A stretch of 6,562 bases of DNA from an uncultured Christensenella sp. (lineage in GTDB: Bacteria; Bacillota; Clostridia; Christensenellales; UBA1750), in assembly GCA_905193155.1 (NCBI GenBank), contig CAJJNQ010000073.1, positions 1 through 6,562 on the forward strand, given 5' to 3'. Of this stretch, positions 4,863-6,562 are shown piece after piece (positions within the stretch are counted from its first letter, which is position 1; each line of letters starts with the position of its first letter). Both the position numbers and the translations under genes were made by a program. The notes beneath the pieces were generated by a model, which was not told the origin of the DNA, ran no database searches, and saw only the letters and a program-made list of their open reading frames with translations.

Positions 4863-6143
4863 TTACGCCTCTTCTAGCACCAGCACCCAATCGCAGCCTT
4901 TGCCCTGCGCGGGCGGGACGACCGTGGTGCGGCCTTTGTTCGGGAAGATGGCAAAGACCGCGCTCTCGCCCGTGCGGGGATCGAACCACGACGCGCGGAG
5001 CTTATCCGACCCGGTAAAGACCGAAAGGTTCACGGCAAACGGCAGGCCGAGCGGGGAATAGACGTAGCCGTAATCCCTGCCCCTTGCCGCGGCGAGATGC
5101 CCCATGCCGTAAAGTTCGGTGGCGATCAGCTCCGGCGCGGGGCGGAAGGACGCAAAGTCATGGCTCAGGCGCAGCTTTTTGACAAAGCCCATCTGTTCCG
5201 CGCCGGGGTGGCGCAGCGCCTCCGTCCAGCTGAACGGGAAATAGCTGCTCGGCGCTTTGGTCATGCTCCAGATGCTGTGGTTGCCGTAGGTGTGGCCGCA
5301 AACGCCCGCCATCAGGTTCCAATAGGCGTTCTGGCGCACATCGTCCGCGTTCCAGAAATAGCCGATTTGGTCGTTGAAGCACGCGGGATGATCCTCGTAG
5401 CGCGGCTCGGAGTCCATGTACGGCTTGTCCGACGCCTCGGCCATGCGGCGCATCACCTTGTCGGACTCGTAGCACTGCTGCACGTCGTGTCCGGTCTGGG
5501 CCGTGTGAAAGGAGAGGTAGTCCGCGTCGTTTAGGCACTCGGTGGAGTTGTGCGTGCCGTTGGGGTGGAAGGTGATCAAGTGATTTTTATCGGATTCGAG
5601 GATGCCGCGCGCCATTTTGTCGATGATGCGGCGGTGTTTTTCCTCCAACGGCCGGTCGCCGCCGAGCATCCAGAGGATATTCCAATGCTGCGCATACCGC
5701 GCGCCGATCCACTTGCCGTAAAGATAGGCGTTTTCCTCGTCGAAGACCTCCGGCCCCTTGCCCCAGCAGAGGTTGAACTTGTCGCCCCAGGTGGGCAGGA
5801 GCGTGATAAACATCCCGTGCTGCGCGGCCAGCTCCACGGCATAATCGACGTGATCCCAGTAAGAATACGCGCCGTCGGTGTCGGGGCGGGCGGGATCGGG
5901 CGCATCGTCCGTGAACTTCAGCGGCAGCCGCCCGTAGGTGTTGGGCACGGTCAGCCCTTCGAACTCCGCCAGCGCCACGCCCTGCACGGCGTTGAAGCCC
6001 TGCCGCGCGCGCTGCTCGAAATAGTGCGCCATCTCCTCGCGGTTCAGGCGATGAAAGATCTCCCACGCCGTATCGCCCAGATAGAAGAACGGCTCCCCGC
6101 CCTCCCAGACGAGGTTTCTGCCCGAAACCGTCAGTTTCCGCAT
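4863..6143 (-). CDS. GH140-like (DUF4038/apiosidase-type) glycoside hydrolase
   Basis: This 426-residue protein has a TIM-barrel catalytic domain of the DUF4038 / apiosidase-like type (GH140 and relatives), about residues 8-330, and a C-terminal beta domain (about 335-424) of the kind labelled 'putative collagen-binding' in this family (SWFDPRTGE, ending DWVLVLE). Characteristic segments are FFYLGDTAWEIFHRL, QGFNAVQGV, WGDKFN, WMLGGDRP and MDSEPRYE. Candidate catalytic acids are Asp163 (GGD) and Glu246 (DSEP); this assignment rests on motif position, not structure. Characterised GH140 enzymes remove apiose from rhamnogalacturonan II, but many relatives have unknown substrates. There is no signal peptide, so it should act in the cytoplasm on imported oligosaccharides. 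The ATG at 6143 follows AAGGGGGG with 8 nt spacing. No sugar transporter or regulator is visible beside it. The stop lies one base from the convergent exported-protein stop. Confidence 0.88.
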   Translation of the reverse strand: MRKLTVSGRNLVWEGGEPFFYLGDTAWEIFHRLNREEMAHYFEQRARQGFNAVQGVALAEFEGLTVPNTYGRLPLKFTDDAPDPARPDTDGAYSYWDHVDYAVELAAQHGMFITLLPTWGDKFNLCWGKGPEVFDEENAYLYGKWIGARYAQHWNILWMLGGDRPLEEKHRRIIDKMARGILESDKNHLITFHPNGTHNSTECLNDADYLSFHTAQTGHDVQQCYESDKVMRRMAEASDKPYMDSEPRYEDHPACFNDQIGYFWNADDVRQNAYWNLMAGVCGHTYGNHSIWSMTKAPSSYFPFSWTEALRHPGAEQMGFVKKLRLSHDFASFRPAPELIATELYGMGHLAAARGRDYGYVYSPLGLPFAVNLSVFTGSDKLRASWFDPRTGESAVFAIFPNKGRTTVVPPAQGKGCDWVLVLEEA

Positions 6144-6245
6144 ACTCTTGTCCCCCCTTGTTTTCTACATGTAGTCATCTATCCTGTTCCTGAAAAACCC
6201 TTTCATCCCCCGCAGCGCCTGAGAGGTTGCCCTTCGGCTCCCTGT
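6144..6245 (-). promoter_or_regulatory. Upstream region of the glycoside hydrolase gene
   Basis: This holds the hydrolase ribosome binding site (AAGGGGGG, about 6152-6159 on the plus coordinate) and, further upstream, a 10-bp palindrome CTACATGTAG (6165-6174) that could be an operator. No strong promoter is seen; the best is TTTTCA with TACATG 17 bp away, which overlaps the palindrome. A CCCTG/CAGGG hairpin (6240-6255) leads into the repeat array. The role of the palindrome is speculative. Confidence 0.35.
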
Positions 6246-6274
6246 ACCCGCAGGGTGAGCGCAGCGAACCTGAA

Positions 6275-6331
6275 GCATGTGCGTTTTGGAGAAAAGAGCA
6301 TAGTATGCTCTTTTCGGAAAAAAAGCCATGC
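6275..6331. repeat. Unit 1 central hairpin
   Basis: GCATG (6275-6279) pairs with CATGC (6327-6331), and GC with GC just inside, leaving one bulged base at 6280. Inside, TTTT/AAAA and a GGA/GGA internal loop lead to a perfect 12-bp inverted repeat GAAAAGAGCATA / TATGCTCTTTTC at 6291-6315 around G6303. The centre is unit position 58. Confidence 0.7.
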
Positions 6332-6335
6332 GTAA

Positions 6336-6366
6336 CACCGGAATGTCCCGAAGGGGCGTTTCGGTG
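6336..6366 (+). repeat. Unit 1 distal hairpin (31 nt, GAA loop)
   Basis: CACCGGAATGTCCC pairs along all 14 positions with GGGGCGTTTCGGTG around the loop GAA, counting three G-U pairs. On the opposite strand those become A-C mismatches, so the structure is better as RNA from the plus strand. Confidence 0.7.
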
Positions 6367-6402
6367 CGAAGTTACCCGTAGGGTTCGCGCAGCGAACCTG
6401 AA

Positions 6403-6459
6403 GCATGCGCGTTTCCCTACAGACAGCGCAGTGCGCTGTCTGTAGGGAATAAGCCATGC
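6403..6459. repeat. Unit 2 central hairpin
   Basis: The same closing stem GCATG-N-GC / GCCATGC (6403-6459) encloses a perfect 18-bp inverted repeat at 6413-6449 centred on G6431, again unit position 58. The arms (TTCCCTACAGACAGCGCA and its complement) share no sequence with the unit 1 arms. Confidence 0.75.
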
Positions 6460-6463
6460 GGAA

Positions 6464-6494
6464 CACCGGAACGGCTTGAAAAGCCGTTTCGGTG
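6464..6494 (+). repeat. Unit 2 distal hairpin (31 nt, GAA loop)
   Basis: CACCGGAACGGCTT pairs along all 14 positions with AAGCCGTTTCGGTG around GAA. The lower stem is identical to unit 1, while the upper six pairs are different but still complementary. One G-U pair is shared with unit 1. Confidence 0.75.
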
Positions 6495-6562
6495 CGAAGA
6501 CACCCGTAGGGTGAGCGCAGCGAACCTGGAGGTCGAGCGTTTTGGAGAAAAAGCTGAAGAGC

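Larger units (their letters stand above)
6246..6562. repeat. 128-bp tandem repeat array with variable hairpins (two full units plus start of a third)
   Basis: Units begin at 6246, 6374 and 6502 with the block ACCCG(C/T)AGGGT. The first two units are each exactly 128 bp and align without gaps; the third is cut by the window edge after 61 bp. Conserved blocks are unit positions 1-40, 79-94 and 113-126. Between them lie two hairpins: a central one (unit positions about 41-78) closed by GCATG-N-GC / GCCATGC, and a 31-nt one at positions 91-121 with loop GAA. Sequence in the hairpin arms differs between units while pairing is kept. Short frames crossing the array are translations of the repeat, and none has a ribosome binding site. 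This could be a tandemly amplified intergenic element or a structured RNA. It resembles no CRISPR, integron attC or known riboswitch that I can name. Confidence 0.85.

Noticed and set aside
6205..6245. Glycine-riboswitch-like words on the minus strand (GAGCCGAAGGGCAA and CTCTCAGGC)
   Set aside because: The words resemble the conserved core, but they sit only a few bases apart with no intervening stems, the expected AAAAGGAC-type tail is missing, and the downstream gene is a glycosidase rather than a glycine-metabolism gene. Coincidence or a relic is more likely.
6203..6466. Short open frames on both strands across the right-hand array
   Set aside because: They are translations of the 128-bp repeat, have no ribosome binding sites and encode repeated low-complexity peptides.
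6246..6562. CRISPR array
   Set aside because: The period is 128 bp, conserved blocks are split within the unit, and the variable parts are self-complementary palindromes rather than spacers.

Overview
The window most resembles a chromosomal stretch of a GC-rich member of the Firmicutes (Bacillota), probably class Clostridia. The evidence is the infC-rpmI-rplT operon with a long structured leader, the adjacent trmK-nif3 pair (yqfN-yqfO in Bacillus), strong GGAGG-type ribosome binding sites, consensus TTGACA/TATAAT promoters, and a GC-rich intergenic hairpin repeat that I remember from gut Clostridia. Genus cannot be read from the sequence.

Layout, left to right. At 1-163 lies an AT-rich intergenic stretch with a good promoter firing leftward out of the window and three helically phased A-tracts behind it. 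A TrmH/SpoU-family RNA methyltransferase follows (164-955, minus). The gap 956-1298 is GC-rich and full of perfect hairpins: a regular three-hairpin cluster and a REP/MITE-like element. A clear intrinsic terminator (1299-1336) closes the translation operon infC-rpmI-rplT (minus, 2504 to 1355). That operon is driven by a perfect TTGACA-17-TATAAT promoter (2684-2712) and a leader of about 175 nt with an attenuator-like hairpin, consistent with the L20 autoregulatory leader of Firmicutes. infC may start at ATC rather than ATG.

Upstream on the same strand are trmK (tRNA m1A22 methyltransferase) and a short Nif3-family gene, joined by a 4-bp ATGA overlap. Divergent from trmK is an uncharacterised exported protein (4250-4861, plus) with its own near-consensus promoter. 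It converges, with a single base between stop codons, on a GH140/DUF4038-type glycoside hydrolase (4863-6143, minus).

From 6246 to the right edge lies the most unusual feature: a tandem array with an exact 128-bp period (two full units and the start of a third). Conserved blocks flank two predicted hairpins whose stem sequences differ between units while base pairing is kept.

Functionally the left two thirds is translation and RNA-modification housekeeping. The right third is accessory: an exported protein, a sugar-cleaving enzyme and a structured repeat array. No transposase, integrase, CRISPR array, tRNA or rRNA was seen.
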